Made by a program: the position numbers and the translations under genes
Notes under the pieces: model-generated
Database searches by the model: none
What the model saw: only the letters and a program-made list of their open reading frames with translations
Told to the model about the DNA's origin: nothing
Part shown: positions 43,521 through 51,577 of the stretch, in pieces
Layout: each line of letters opens with the position of its first letter
Numbering within the stretch: the first letter of the stretch is position 1
NCBI RefSeq assembly: GCF_044762655.1
Contig: NZ_JBIWER010000002.1
Coordinates: 1 to 64,000 of the forward strand
From: Psychrobacillus sp044762655
Lineage (GTDB): Bacteria; Bacillota; Bacilli; Bacillales_A; Planococcaceae
Reading direction: 5' to 3'
Length of the DNA: 64,000 bases

Positions 43521-43949
43521 ATGAAATTTACAAAGGTTTTATTTGTTTTATTGGCAATGACTTTGTTTGTTATTACTGGATGTTCTAGTGGAATAGAAAA
43601 CGAAGGACAAAATATAGAAGTTCAAATGCGTATTGGTGATGAAAATAAATATGAAGACTTCAAAGAAATTACTGATAATAAGCAAGTTCAAAAGGTGAAA
43701 GGTATATTAGATAAGGCTGATTGGCAAAATGCCAAAGTAGATATGGTACGTCCTGCTGATTACAGGTTTGGATTTCAATTTAAAAATCCTGAAATAGAGG
43801 CAAAAGCAGTATTGTATGAAATTTGGATAAGTCCACATAAAGATAAAGTGGAGGTTGTAAAAGGTGATAATGAGTATGTTCAACTAAATGAGGAGAATTC
43901 TACTGTTTTATTTGAAATATTAACAGGAGAAGAGCTTTCTGATTTGTGA
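43521..43949 (+). CDS. Putative lipoprotein of unknown function
   Basis: 142 residues. Lipoprotein signal MKFTKVLFVLLAMTLFVITG with Cys21 in lipobox ITGC. The mature domain (VQMRIGDENKYEDFKEITDN, then PADYRFGFQF and a C-terminal EENSTVLFEILTGEELSDL) looks like a small alpha/beta fold seen in other Bacillus lipoproteins of unknown role. GGGGGG lies upstream of the ATG. It is the only gene between repeat copies 4 and 5. Confidence 0.78.
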   Translation: MKFTKVLFVLLAMTLFVITGCSSGIENEGQNIEVQMRIGDENKYEDFKEITDNKQVQKVKGILDKADWQNAKVDMVRPADYRFGFQFKNPEIEAKAVLYEIWISPHKDKVEVVKGDNEYVQLNEENSTVLFEILTGEELSDL

Positions 43950-44008
43950 TTGGATAATACTAATACAGATACAGATATTTTAAAAAAACTTGGAGCTTTA
44001 ACTTTAAT

Positions 44009-44092
44009 CCTTCTTCAACTAACGGGTGAATTACTTCAAGAAAGGTAAAGCCTTTTTCTTATTGAACTAAAGGTACAGGTTAGTTTAATACG
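44009..44092 (+). repeat. Interspersed repeat, copy 5 (full)
   Basis: CTTCTTCAACTAACGGGTG, a weakened terminator (ATTACTTCAAGAAAGGTAAA then five T) and right palindrome CTTATTGAACTAAA/GGTTAGTTTAATA. Lies 59 bases after a stop codon and 49 before the next start. Confidence 0.8.
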
Positions 44093-44141
44093 GAAAATGA
44101 AATTACAAAGATTATAGAGGTTTAGAAAGTAGGTTAATCAG

Positions 44142-45141
44142 ATGGTTCAACGCTTAAAAAAAGGAGATAAAATCGGGATTTTTACCCCATCTTCTCCTGC
44201 AACAGTTACAGCCTATCAACGCTATCAACGTTCTAAAGCTTTTATAGAAGAAAAAGGTTTTGTTATAGTAGAAGGAGAGTTGACAGGGCAATCAGATGTG
44301 TATCGTTCTGGCACACCCAAAGCACGTGCAGAGGAACTAAATAAATTATTACGAAATCCAGATATTAAGATGATTATGTCTACTATAGGTGGCACAAATT
44401 CAAATAGCTTGTTGCCATACATTGATTATGAAGCATTTAAGGAAAACCCAAAGTTAATCGTTGGATATTCTGATGCAACCGCTGTTTTACTTGCCCTTTA
44501 TGCAAAAACAAGTATCACAACATATTATGGTCCTGCTCTTATTCCCTCTTTTGGTGAATTTGAGCCTCTTGTAAATGATACCTATCGTTATTTTGAACAA
44601 TATTTCATGGAAGAAAATAAGCTTCCATACGAAGTTCCAATGCCATCATTTTGGTCTGATGAGCCAGTGAATTGGCTTGAAAAAACAACTGATAAAAATC
44701 TTTATCGTAATGAGTGGGTAACTGGGCATAGTGGAGTAGCAGAAGGGCGATTAATAGGTGGTAATGTAATTTGTAAATGCAATGTACGGATTTATTGGTT
44801 CGCCTTATTTCCCAACAATTGAGCATGGCGACATATTATTAATTGAGGACTGTATGAAAAATGCTTCTGTTGTTGAGAAAAACTTTGCAATGCTTAAGTT
44901 ACATGGTGTTTTTGAAAAAGTCGCTGGCATAATTTTAGGTAAACATGAACTATACGATGATTTAGGTACAGGAAAACTACCATTAGATTTATTGATTGAA
45001 CAATTAGATGGACTCGACATTCCAATTTTAGCTGAATTCGATACATGTCACACTCATCCGATGCATCCATTAGCTATAGGTAAAAAAGTGAAGTTAGATG
45101 CAGATGCTAAAAAGGTAGTAAGCATAGAAAATTGGTTATAA
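44142..45141 (+). pseudogene. S66-family LD-carboxypeptidase/MccF-like peptidase, frameshifted
   Basis: The first frame (44142-44822) carries the N-terminal domain with the nucleophile Ser in IVGYSDAT and the catalytic Glu region AEGRLIGGN. The rest, MYGFIGSPYFPTIEHGD to the His-bearing AEFDTCHTHPM, continues in another frame from 44782. The junction contains a 7-base insertion: GTAATTTGTAAATGCA could be restored to GTAAATGCA by removing TTTGTAA, a near copy of the adjacent AATGTAA. Family members cleave LD-peptide bonds or give microcin C resistance. Probably inactive as encoded. Confidence 0.88.
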
Positions 45142-45166
45142 GGCTGCACTCCTAAAATAGTAAAGT

Positions 45167-45253
45167 TCTTATTCAACTAACGGATGCTTTACTTTAAGAA
45201 GGAGGAAAGCTTTTTTCTTATAGAACTAACGCGACAGGTTAGTTCTATAAGAA
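45167..45253 (+). repeat. Interspersed repeat, copy 6 (full, perfect right palindrome)
   Basis: Left unit TTCTTATTCAACTAACGGA, terminator GCTTTACTT/AGGAAAGC then six T, and a right palindrome of 16 perfect pairs: TTCTTATAGAACTAAC, loop GCGACAG, GTTAGTTCTATAAGAA (45215-45253). Confidence 0.9.
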
Positions 45254-45347
45254 AATGGGAGTTTTTATGTCGCATTAGGCTCATTAAGTGTAATAGAAAG
45301 AAAGGCGCAAAAAATTACGCCTGTAACTTAAGTAGTAAAAAAAATTT

Positions 45348-45743
45348 TTACTGTTCTGGGTGAAGGATATTGCAGGCACTTAACCAATTTCCAGAAGGAT
45401 CTTTAAATCCAAAACCACCAAATTCGCCTTGTAAATTTAAAGGACCAACTTCAACTTGTTTTCCTTCAAGCCACTCATATAATTCTTTTAAGGAAGGGGT
45501 ATAAAAGTCAATTATGCTATGAACGATATTAGTATTTGTATTTCTGAATGATAATCCATTAATTTCTTCAGTTTCAACCAAGAAAATCGTTGGAACTCCT
45601 TTTGATTTCATAGTAAGCATAGCATTTTTTTCACCTTGAAAGTGGACTTCGGCACCAAGGATATCGATATAAAACTCTATAGATTCTTCTAAATTAGTAA
45701 CTGGTATTTCCAGTGTAGCAATATGTGAAATTAAATTAGTCAT
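45348..45743 (-). CDS. VOC-family (glyoxalase/bleomycin-resistance fold) protein
   Basis: 131 residues: two beta-alpha-beta modules, HIATLEIPVTNLEESIEFYI and the C-terminal FGFKDPSGNWLSACN, the classic VOC end motif. The family includes glyoxalases, dioxygenases and drug-binding resistance proteins; no substrate can be assigned. AGGAGG precedes the ATG. It lies alone on the minus strand between repeat copies 6 and 7; a weak AGGCG/CGCCT hairpin at 45303-45323 may end it. Confidence 0.85.
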   Translation of the reverse strand: MTNLISHIATLEIPVTNLEESIEFYIDILGAEVHFQGEKNAMLTMKSKGVPTIFLVETEEINGLSFRNTNTNIVHSIIDFYTPSLKELYEWLEGKQVEVGPLNLQGEFGGFGFKDPSGNWLSACNILHPEQ

Positions 45744-45845
45744 AGTAGCCTCCTGTGTTTTGTTTGCACATATATTTTTCTACACTCAATTAAGAAATCC
45801 CTCTTAAGTTTCATTAAGAATAGAAAATAGTTTATCGCTAATCGG

Positions 45846-45911
45846 TCTTATTCAACTAACGGGTGCTTTAGTTGAAGAAACGGCTGCTTTAAAAGGGCAG
45901 CGTTTTCTTAT
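45846..45911 (+). repeat. Interspersed repeat, copy 7 (left palindrome and divergent terminator)
   Basis: TCTTATTCAACTAA pairs with TTTAGTTGAAGAA around CGGGTGC, then a different hairpin GCTGC/GCAGC followed by TTTTCTTA. The right palindrome is absent. Confidence 0.8.
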
Positions 45912-46015
45912 GGAGTAATAAAGTTGATAACTTCCAAGTAACTTTGTGTTTAGAGAAATATGTCAAAGGGTAAACCTTCTTTAGAACTACCAATACATTT
46001 AAAGGAGGAACTAAC

Positions 46016-46180
46016 ATGGCAGATTGGAAAAAGAAATTATTGGCTAGTGGATTGGCAGGCGGGTTAGTGCTTGCTGGAGTGGCTGGTTGTGGGGATGGCG
46101 TTGACCAGGATAATGGCGTTGATGATGGTGAAGAGATGGATGATGTAGATGATGAAAATAAAAATGATGAAGAAGAATAA
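46016..46180 (+). CDS. Small lipoprotein with acidic tail
   Basis: 54 residues, translated from the sequence: MADWKKKLLASGLAGGLVLA, then GVAGCGDG with lipobox VAGC near residue 25, and a tail of almost only Asp, Glu, Asn and Gly ending in DDENKNDEEE. AAAGGAGG precedes the ATG at 46016. The acidic tail could bind metal ions such as calcium, but this is inference. Lies between repeat copies 7 and 8, with a terminator after it. Confidence 0.75.
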   Translation: MADWKKKLLASGLAGGLVLAGVAGCGDGVDQDNGVDDGEEMDDVDDENKNDEEE

Positions 46181-46270
46181 GTGAACAAGTGTCAAACTAT
46201 TGAGTTATTCGATAATCTTGAAGAATCAGCGGAGGTCATTCACCTTCTAATAAATGAAAATCCAACTATT

Positions 46271-46300
46271 TAAACCTCTTATTCTTAAGAGGTTTTTTTA
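46271..46300 (+). terminator. Rho-independent terminator
   Basis: AAACCTCTTA and TAAGAGGTTT around TTCT, followed by a T run. Confidence 0.88.
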
Positions 46301-46324
46301 CATAGTATGGTTCAACTCTACAAT

Positions 46325-46365
46325 AATCTTATTCAACTAACGATGCAGGTTAGTTGAATAAGATT
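46325..46365 (+). repeat. Interspersed repeat, copy 8 (perfect 17-bp palindrome)
   Basis: AATCTTATTCAACTAAC, loop GATGCAG, GTTAGTTGAATAAGATT. Seventeen perfect pairs with a seven-base loop; compare copy 6, where two arm positions differ but remain paired. The 46366-46564 stretch to the cotH stop holds no clear gene. Confidence 0.92.
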
Positions 46366-46564
46366 TGATATACGGAAAGTTATTTTGTAGTTGGTAATAT
46401 CAGGGGGTATTATGTGTAACCAAACACAAATACTGTTCCTGTAAACAAGACTTTAGATGGCACAATAAAAATACATAGGAGCATTTTTAGTGGTTTTGAT
46501 AATTTGACATAGCCAGAACACCCCCCTACCAAATGGAAAGGGGAGTTCGTAAGCATGTAACAAT

Positions 46565-47656
46565 TTAATCTAATGTATCTAATTTCCCTTTTATATATTT
46601 CGACCTCGCTTGAATAAAATCCAATATATATGACGGTTCATTATCCAATAAATGGATACTATCTTTTTTATAAGGATCTTTTTGAATATATGGTCTTATC
46701 AAGTCATGGAGACCTTGTATTTTCTGTTTCAAATATTCTACATTAAATTGGTTGTTTAAAATAACTTCTAGCAAGTTTTTGTATTGATGCCGAAATGTTT
46801 TCACGTCTAGAATCCTTGCCGTTAGCGTATTAAATCCTTCAATTCTTAAATAGTCTTCCTCCATCACTTTCCCATTTACATCTCTACCCCATGTTGCATC
46901 GTAATCCCATGGAATGACTTCGAATAGCCTCGTTTCGCTATTCTGGTATAGTGCGTAATTATGAACAAAACCATCGAAATTTTGGGTGAAAACAACGCCA
47001 GCCAACCAGCGAAGATACTGATCAACATTGAGATATTTCACAATTTCATTTTCAAATTCAGCTCTTGAAATAGTATTAATTTTAATAATCATTTCTTGTA
47101 AATAAAATTCATCTTGTTCTGTCCCATATTTTTGTTCATAGCCAAGCTTAAGTGATTTCTTCACTTCTTTATCAAGATCACTCATTAACGAAAAGTTAGC
47201 ATCGCCGTCTACCGCATAAAATATAGGACCTTTTGGTAGTTTTCGATTCGCAAGGAAATACTCATCCACTGACTCTAATTCCAAATAAAGCCCCTCATTT
47301 TTCCCATTCAGTTTCAGATATACAAATCGAGACTTTGGCGATAAGCACCCTATTTCACTGAAAAAATCGAGCGATAATTTATTTCTTAATAGAGAAGGAT
47401 CTTTATATTCTGCGTTTAAATGAATTTCTTTGGCATTTCTATACGTACTTGGTTTATAAAACGAAATGTGATAGGATTTCTTTCGAAAATCACGGATGTG
47501 GGAGCCACGATATGCAATATCGATTTCATATTTCTTTTTGTTTATCGTAAGCTTCGCGGAAACCGGATCATCTATCCAAATATCTTTTCGAAGTTCACTT
47601 AAATCGATAGGATGAATAAAAAGCTGATATTCTGGTATTTTCATACCATTATCCAT
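46565..47656 (-). CDS. cotH: CotH-family spore-coat protein kinase
   Basis: 363 residues of the CotH kinase family. Motifs seen: AYRGSHIRDFRKKSYHISF, SLLRNKLSLDFF, KLNGKNEGLYLELESVDEYF, NFDGFVHNYALY and PWDYDATWGRD with the catalytic/metal acidic residues. B. subtilis CotH phosphorylates CotG and CotB in the spore coat. AAAGGAAG lies before ATG 47656. The Arg/Ser-repeat gene at 47882 is divergent from it, the same arrangement as cotH-cotG. Confidence 0.88.
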   Translation of the reverse strand: MDNGMKIPEYQLFIHPIDLSELRKDIWIDDPVSAKLTINKKKYEIDIAYRGSHIRDFRKKSYHISFYKPSTYRNAKEIHLNAEYKDPSLLRNKLSLDFFSEIGCLSPKSRFVYLKLNGKNEGLYLELESVDEYFLANRKLPKGPIFYAVDGDANFSLMSDLDKEVKKSLKLGYEQKYGTEQDEFYLQEMIIKINTISRAEFENEIVKYLNVDQYLRWLAGVVFTQNFDGFVHNYALYQNSETRLFEVIPWDYDATWGRDVNGKVMEEDYLRIEGFNTLTARILDVKTFRHQYKNLLEVILNNQFNVEYLKQKIQGLHDLIRPYIQKDPYKKDSIHLLDNEPSYILDFIQARSKYIKGKLDTLD

Positions 47657-47881
47657 AGGAATTCTTCCTTTCTTTTTTATTATATTCAATGACCCTAAAA
47701 TGAGAGATACCACGAAAAGATTCGAAATTATTAATTATTGTTAAATAGTAGTCGTTTGTCTCAACTATTGATATAACAATTTCGTATCTTACTATATGGG
47801 AAAGAATGTGTATTTGCACAAATTTTAAAAAAGATATTGATTTACCATCTTTCTCTAATATAAATGAAAGGAGGATTAATT

Positions 47882-48400
47882 ATGTCAAATTTTTCTGTTT
47901 ACGGCATACAGAATGCAGCCAAATTGGCTAACGATAGTGGGTTAGGTAACTTCATGGTCCAGGATCCTTTTAGTAACAAACGAACGAGCAATCGGCGCAC
48001 TTCCCGGAACCAACGACGCACGAGCAGCAATCGTGGCACTTCCCGGAACCAACGACGCACGAGCAGCAATCGTGGCACTTCCCGGAACCAACGACGCACG
48101 AACAGCAATCGGCGCACTTCCCGGAATCAACGACGCACGAGCAGCAATCGTGGCACTTCCCGGAACCAACGAAGCACGAGTAGCAATCGTGGCACTTCCC
48201 GGAACCAACGACGCACGAGTAGAAATCGTTGCACTTCCCGGAACCAACGAAGCACGAGCAGCAATCGTGGCACTTCTCGGAACCAACGACGCACGAGCAA
48301 CAATCGTGGCACTTCCCAGAATCAACGACGCACTAGGAGAAATCGTCTTAACTACGATAGCGATGGATGCGGCAATAGAAGGAACCTTTGGGATGACTAG
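47882..48400 (+). CDS. CotG-like Arg/Ser/Thr-rich repeat protein, likely CotH substrate
   Basis: 172 residues. A 33-residue head (MSNFSVYGIQNAAKLANDSG) precedes nine 13-residue repeats of the type RTSSNRGTSRNQR, then a tail YDSDGCGNRRNLWDD. The body is almost only Arg, Ser, Thr, Asn, Gln and Gly: basic, disordered and rich in phosphorylatable residues, like CotG. AAAGGAGG fixes ATG 47882, which decides the frame; other frames through the repeat are open but lack ribosome sites. It is divergent from cotH. Function by analogy. Confidence 0.75.
   Translation: MSNFSVYGIQNAAKLANDSGLGNFMVQDPFSNKRTSNRRTSRNQRRTSSNRGTSRNQRRTSSNRGTSRNQRRTNSNRRTSRNQRRTSSNRGTSRNQRSTSSNRGTSRNQRRTSRNRCTSRNQRSTSSNRGTSRNQRRTSNNRGTSQNQRRTRRNRLNYDSDGCGNRRNLWDD
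47981..48345 (+). repeat. 39-bp tandem repeat within the CotG-like gene
   Basis: About nine units of 39 bases, each containing CGGAACCAACGACGCACGAG and CAGCAATCGTGGCACTTCC or close variants, coding for 13 residues. Clearly richer in GC than the surrounding DNA. All six frames are nearly free of stops, which creates long spurious frames. Confidence 0.93.
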
Positions 48401-48548
48401 TTATTTTAAATCTTCGAAGCTATTTTTCACTATCTGAGGAGTATCACACTTTATTTTCTTTAAAGCACTATTGAGTGCAACGTGAGCTGTCTTCAAAAGG
48501 CAGATTATTTTTATTGAATTATAAAGTAGTATACGACAGCTCGAAAAA

Positions 48549-48636
48549 ACTTCTTCAACTAACGGGTGCTTTACTTTAAGAATGGGTAAAGCCCTTTTTC
48601 TTATTTAACTAATGCAGAAGTTTAGTCGAATAAGAT
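48549..48636 (+). repeat. Interspersed repeat, copy 9 (full)
   Basis: CTTCTTCAACTAACGGGTGC, terminator GGGTGCTTTAC/GTAAAGCCC then five T, and right unit CTTATTTAACTAA/TTTAGTCGAATAAG with one mismatch and one wobble. The 48401-48548 gap before it holds only a GAGCTGTC/GACAGCTC inverted pair. Confidence 0.85.
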
Positions 48637-48707
48637 ATAAATATTTGTTGGAAACTTTGAAAATAAAAAGGATAAATAGAAATTGTAGATACAACTGAAA
48701 TTGTATG

Positions 48708-48745
48708 AACCCGACAAGTTGAAACCAACAGTCCGGGTTTTTTAT
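48708..48745 (+). terminator. Orphan rho-independent terminator
   Basis: AACCCGAC pairs with GTCCGGGTT (one bulge), then TTTTTT. No gene ends at it: 48637-48707 has no recognisable frame, so it may belong to a lost gene or a small RNA. Confidence 0.65.
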
Positions 48746-48888
48746 TGTTTTATTGGCTCATTAAGAAATCTTTGCTCTTTCTAATAGTCACATATAAAAA
48801 TGTTAAAATGTAGCGAATGATAAAAATAAAAAAAGTTTGTAACGAAACGATGATTTTTTAGATATATAGGTTGAAAGGAGGTAGAACA

Positions 48889-49371
48889 TTGGGGGAGCTT
48901 ACGGAAGTCTATGAACAATATGCTGATCAAGTTTTTAAATATTTAATGATCCTTTGTCGTAATGTAGACATAGCAGAGGAACTAACACAAGAGACTTTTT
49001 ATCAGGCTGTTCGTTCAATCGACACTTATAATGGCGAATGTAAAATGTCAGTTTGGCTTTGTCAAATTGCAAAGTATACATATTATAAGTACGTTGATAA
49101 ACAAATCAAACAACCGCAGTCACCACATCTACTGAACCAATTACCTTCAGTAGAAAATAACCTCGTCGAAAGTGAAAATAAAATTGCACTTTATCGGATG
49201 ATTCATTTGTTAGACGAACCGTATAAAGAAATTGTGTTACTTCGTATACTGGGCGGCTTAACCTTTAAAGAAATTGGAGAAATACATCTGAAAAATGAAA
49301 ATTGGGCAAGGGTAACCTTTTACCGGGCAAAGTTAAAATTAAGAGAGCGAGGGAATATGAATGAAGAATGA
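48889..49371 (+). CDS. ECF RNA polymerase sigma factor
   Basis: About 160 residues. Region 2 (VYEQYADQVFKYLMILCRNV, LTQETFYQAVRSI) and region 4 (LDEPYKEIVLLRILGGLTFK, VTFYRAKLKLRER) are clear. AAAGGAGG at 48874-48881 points to TTG 48889 as start. It overlaps its anti-sigma gene by 11 bases. Second ECF/anti-sigma pair of the window, unrelated in detail to that at 11.7-13.0 kb. Lies between repeat copies 9 and 10. Confidence 0.88.
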   Translation: MGELTEVYEQYADQVFKYLMILCRNVDIAEELTQETFYQAVRSIDTYNGECKMSVWLCQIAKYTYYKYVDKQIKQPQSPHLLNQLPSVENNLVESENKIALYRMIHLLDEPYKEIVLLRILGGLTFKEIGEIHLKNENWARVTFYRAKLKLRERGNMNEE

Positions 49372-50209
49372 ATGTTATATTGTGCGTGATTTATTACCAT
49401 CATATATAGATCAACTATGCAGTGAGGAAAGTTCAAGATTTATAGAGCAACACATCGCTACTTGCGAACAATGTGCTGAGCTTCTGAATCAAATGCGTGT
49501 AGAATTTGATATTCAAGAGCATCCAGAAATTAATGCTCGCATAGATCAAAAAAAACCTTTTCAAAAACTTGCACATTTTTTCAGTGCACAGAAAAATTTC
49601 ACGAAATTTTTAAGTATTTCCTTTTGGGTTGCATTCCTCGTGACGGTCGGTTTTTTTATATACTCTCTGAACGTGTTGTCCGAACTTAACGATGAGCGAG
49701 AAGGGGTAAAAGTAATTGAACAGCAAAAGCAGGATATTATGGAAAAGACATTCTCCGTATTATCGGCACAATCTAATATAGATGAAATAGCACTACAAGC
49801 CGTTTTCCAAAAATATAGTGGGCAACTGGAACATTTGGCTGTATTTACTATTGAAAATATAGATGATGTCACATATTTACAAGAAGGTCCTAAAAATTTC
49901 TATCCAATAGATTATTCACAAGCAGAACTTGTTATTGGTGAAAATGGGAAGATTACTGAGTCTATCATTCCAAACGATTATGATTTAGGAACTGTTGCAA
50001 TGGCCAACGATCAATGGATTGTACAATATGAATATCAGGATTCATATCTTGAAAAAATTGAAAATGCGCACCAAATTAAATATTATTCACCTTCTATTTG
50101 GACAGTATTTCAGTTGTCGATTGTATTTTTCATCATTACTGCGTTCATTTTAGGAGTCTGGCTAATTCAAAAACGTATTACAAAACCAGTGGAAAACATT
50201 TTGGACTAA
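49361..50209 (+). CDS. Zinc-finger anti-sigma factor, membrane protein
   Basis: 282 residues. An N-terminal ZAS domain (CYIVRDLLPSYIDQL, then FIEQHIATCEQCAELL with HxxxCxxC), a TM segment near 87-105, an extracytoplasmic domain of about 140 residues and a second TM near 247-268. It should hold the sigma factor encoded just upstream until a signal arrives. ATG 49361 lies inside the sigma gene. Repeat copy 10 follows 17 bases after its stop. Confidence 0.87.
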   Translation: MKNECYIVRDLLPSYIDQLCSEESSRFIEQHIATCEQCAELLNQMRVEFDIQEHPEINARIDQKKPFQKLAHFFSAQKNFTKFLSISFWVAFLVTVGFFIYSLNVLSELNDEREGVKVIEQQKQDIMEKTFSVLSAQSNIDEIALQAVFQKYSGQLEHLAVFTIENIDDVTYLQEGPKNFYPIDYSQAELVIGENGKITESIIPNDYDLGTVAMANDQWIVQYEYQDSYLEKIENAHQIKYYSPSIWTVFQLSIVFFIITAFILGVWLIQKRITKPVENILD

Positions 50210-50226
50210 CTAAAAAAATTCGGTTT

Positions 50227-50311
50227 TCTTGTTAAACTAACGAGTGCTTTACTTCAAGAAGGAGTAAAGCTTTTTTCTTATTGAACTAGTGTGGTTGGTT
50301 AGTTGAACTAT
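50227..50311 (+). repeat. Interspersed repeat, copy 10 (full, strong terminator)
   Basis: CTTGTTAAACTAACGAGT, terminator GCTTTACTTC/GGAGTAAAGC followed by six T, and right unit CTTATTGAACTA/TAGTTGAAC. The 50312-50391 stretch to copy 11 has no gene. Confidence 0.88.
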
Positions 50312-50391
50312 GAATAATATATTGACTCCGGATATTGTGTTTGTTTATAAATAAATTTCGTTTAAAAGATTGGGAGGAATTTGATAGTAAC

Positions 50392-50426
50392 TTCTTTCAC
50401 CAACGGTGCTTTACTTCAATAAGAGG
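50392..50426 (+). repeat. Interspersed repeat, copy 11 (left unit, degenerate)
   Basis: CTTCTTTCACCAACGGTGC then TTTACTTCAATAAG. Only 80 bases after copy 10, so the pair brackets an empty or decayed interval. Confidence 0.7.
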
Positions 50427-50497
50427 GTATCTTCGGAATAGTGTCGAAGTAGACATTATAAAGGTTTATTAAACGAATATTACTTAGAAAAGTAGGG

Positions 50498-51220
50498 ATG
50501 ATTTTGCAATTGCATACTGAAGTTTTTGGAGATGGCGAACCTATTGTATTTCTTCATACAGGCTTACAAACAGGTTTAACTGATTTTGAATACCAGAGAG
50601 AATATTTTAAAAATAACTATAAAGTTATTCTTCCAGATTTAAGAGGGCATGGTAAGTCATTTGAAAATAATTTTAAAAATTTCCTAGACGATTCTGCAAC
50701 AGATATGGAAGAAACACTTAATAAATTTGGTGTGAAATCAGCTCATATAGTTGGATGTTCGTTAGGTGCTTTAGTGGGATTATGCTTCGCAAAAAAATTC
50801 CCCTATAAAGTTAAAAGTTTAACTATTTCTGGAGTTCTAGCTGAGAAGCCAGAAAACTGGTTTGAGACGCATAAAGAAGATGTAGAATCTCAAGCAGAAT
50901 TATTGGTAAATAAAGATGTAGTTAATTACTTTGATAATTTACATATGTCTGATTGGAGACAGTTTATATATATGGGACAAGATGATGAATGGTATCCATT
51001 TCAATTAACAAAAGATTTGGATGGTATTAATTCACCTATTTTGTATATGGTTGGTGAAGGGAATAAGGGTGAAACAAAAGGTGCTTTATTGTACCCTTTA
51101 TTGAAGGAGAACGTTCACGTGTCTATTATTCCATTCGCATCGCACCTAGTTCATTCTGAACAACCAGAAATATATACAAAAGTATTAGATGTATTTATAA
51201 ATAATATCGAGAAAGTATAA
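50498..51220 (+). CDS. Alpha/beta-fold hydrolase
   Basis: 240 residues. The oxyanion region FLHTGLQTG, LPDLRGHGKS and nucleophile elbow VGCSLGALVG are clear; the catalytic His lies in PFASHLVHSEQPE and an acidic residue probably in MVGEG-N-KGE. Cytoplasmic. Start ATG 50498, with TTG 50504 possible because of ribosome-site spacing. Substrate unknown; esterase or lactonase-like proteins are usual. Repeat copy 12 begins seven bases after the stop. Confidence 0.87.
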   Translation: MILQLHTEVFGDGEPIVFLHTGLQTGLTDFEYQREYFKNNYKVILPDLRGHGKSFENNFKNFLDDSATDMEETLNKFGVKSAHIVGCSLGALVGLCFAKKFPYKVKSLTISGVLAEKPENWFETHKEDVESQAELLVNKDVVNYFDNLHMSDWRQFIYMGQDDEWYPFQLTKDLDGINSPILYMVGEGNKGETKGALLYPLLKENVHVSIIPFASHLVHSEQPEIYTKVLDVFINNIEKV

Positions 51221-51227
51221 CTCTTCT

Positions 51228-51260
51228 ATTTCAACTAACGCAGCAGGTTAGTTTAACAAA
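51228..51260 (+). repeat. Interspersed repeat, copy 12 (short palindrome)
   Basis: TATTTCAACTAAC, loop GCAGCAG, GTTAGTTTAACAA. No internal terminator; a separate one follows at 51340. Confidence 0.82.
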
Positions 51261-51339
51261 GGGATTATTTTATATTAAATACAGTGTGACTCAGAAACGA
51301 TATAAGGTTTATAATTAATAATTTTTATACAACCGATGC

Positions 51340-51378
51340 AAGAGTTGCTGAGCAGATATGTTTCTGCAGCTCTTTTTC
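51340..51378 (+). terminator. Rho-independent terminator
   Basis: AGAGTTG pairs with CAGCTCT, with an inner CAG/CTG pair and a bulge, followed by five T. Probably ends the hydrolase transcript. Confidence 0.6.
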
Positions 51379-51479
51379 TAATTGTGAATTTACAAAAAGG
51401 GATTTGTAATTTTATGTAGAATTGGAATATGTCTGGCTGTTGTTTTTTTATAGCCAAAACTTATGGAAGGGGTGACATA

Positions 51480-51533
51480 TTGAAAAAGAAAAAATTTCAA
51501 AATAGCATGCTAATGAGAGGGATTACTTCTTAA
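51480..51533 (+). CDS. Candidate 17-residue leader peptide
   Basis: TTG start behind AAGGGGTGAC: MKKKKFQNSMLMRGITS, stop at 51531-51533, 44 bases before the phosphotransferase gene. Its last codons form one arm of a hairpin whose other arm can alternatively pair with the ribosome binding site of the main gene. Too short to be sure that it is translated. Confidence 0.4.
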   Translation: MKKKKFQNSMLMRGITS

Positions 51534-51566
51534 ATAAGGTATCATCCTCTCAAAGGTAATGGGAGG
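51514..51566 (+). promoter_or_regulatory. Candidate translational attenuator upstream of the APH-like gene
   Basis: TGAGAGG (51514-51520, inside the leader frame) pairs with CCTCTCA (51546-51552). The same CCTCTC can pair with GGGAGG (51561-51566), the ribosome binding site of the gene at 51578, with one U-G pair. Two exclusive folds would expose or hide that site. Confidence 0.42.
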
Positions 51567-51577
51567 AAAAATAAGAG

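Noticed and set aside
47981..48345. CRISPR array
   Set aside because: The 39-bp units are directly joined with no spacers and lie inside a coding frame.
47899..48437. Long open frames on both strands across the 39-bp repeat (for example an Ala/Leu/Pro-rich frame and Arg/Leu-rich minus frames)
   Set aside because: A stop-free 39-bp unit opens all frames. Only the frame from 47882 has a strong ribosome site and a non-repetitive head and tail.
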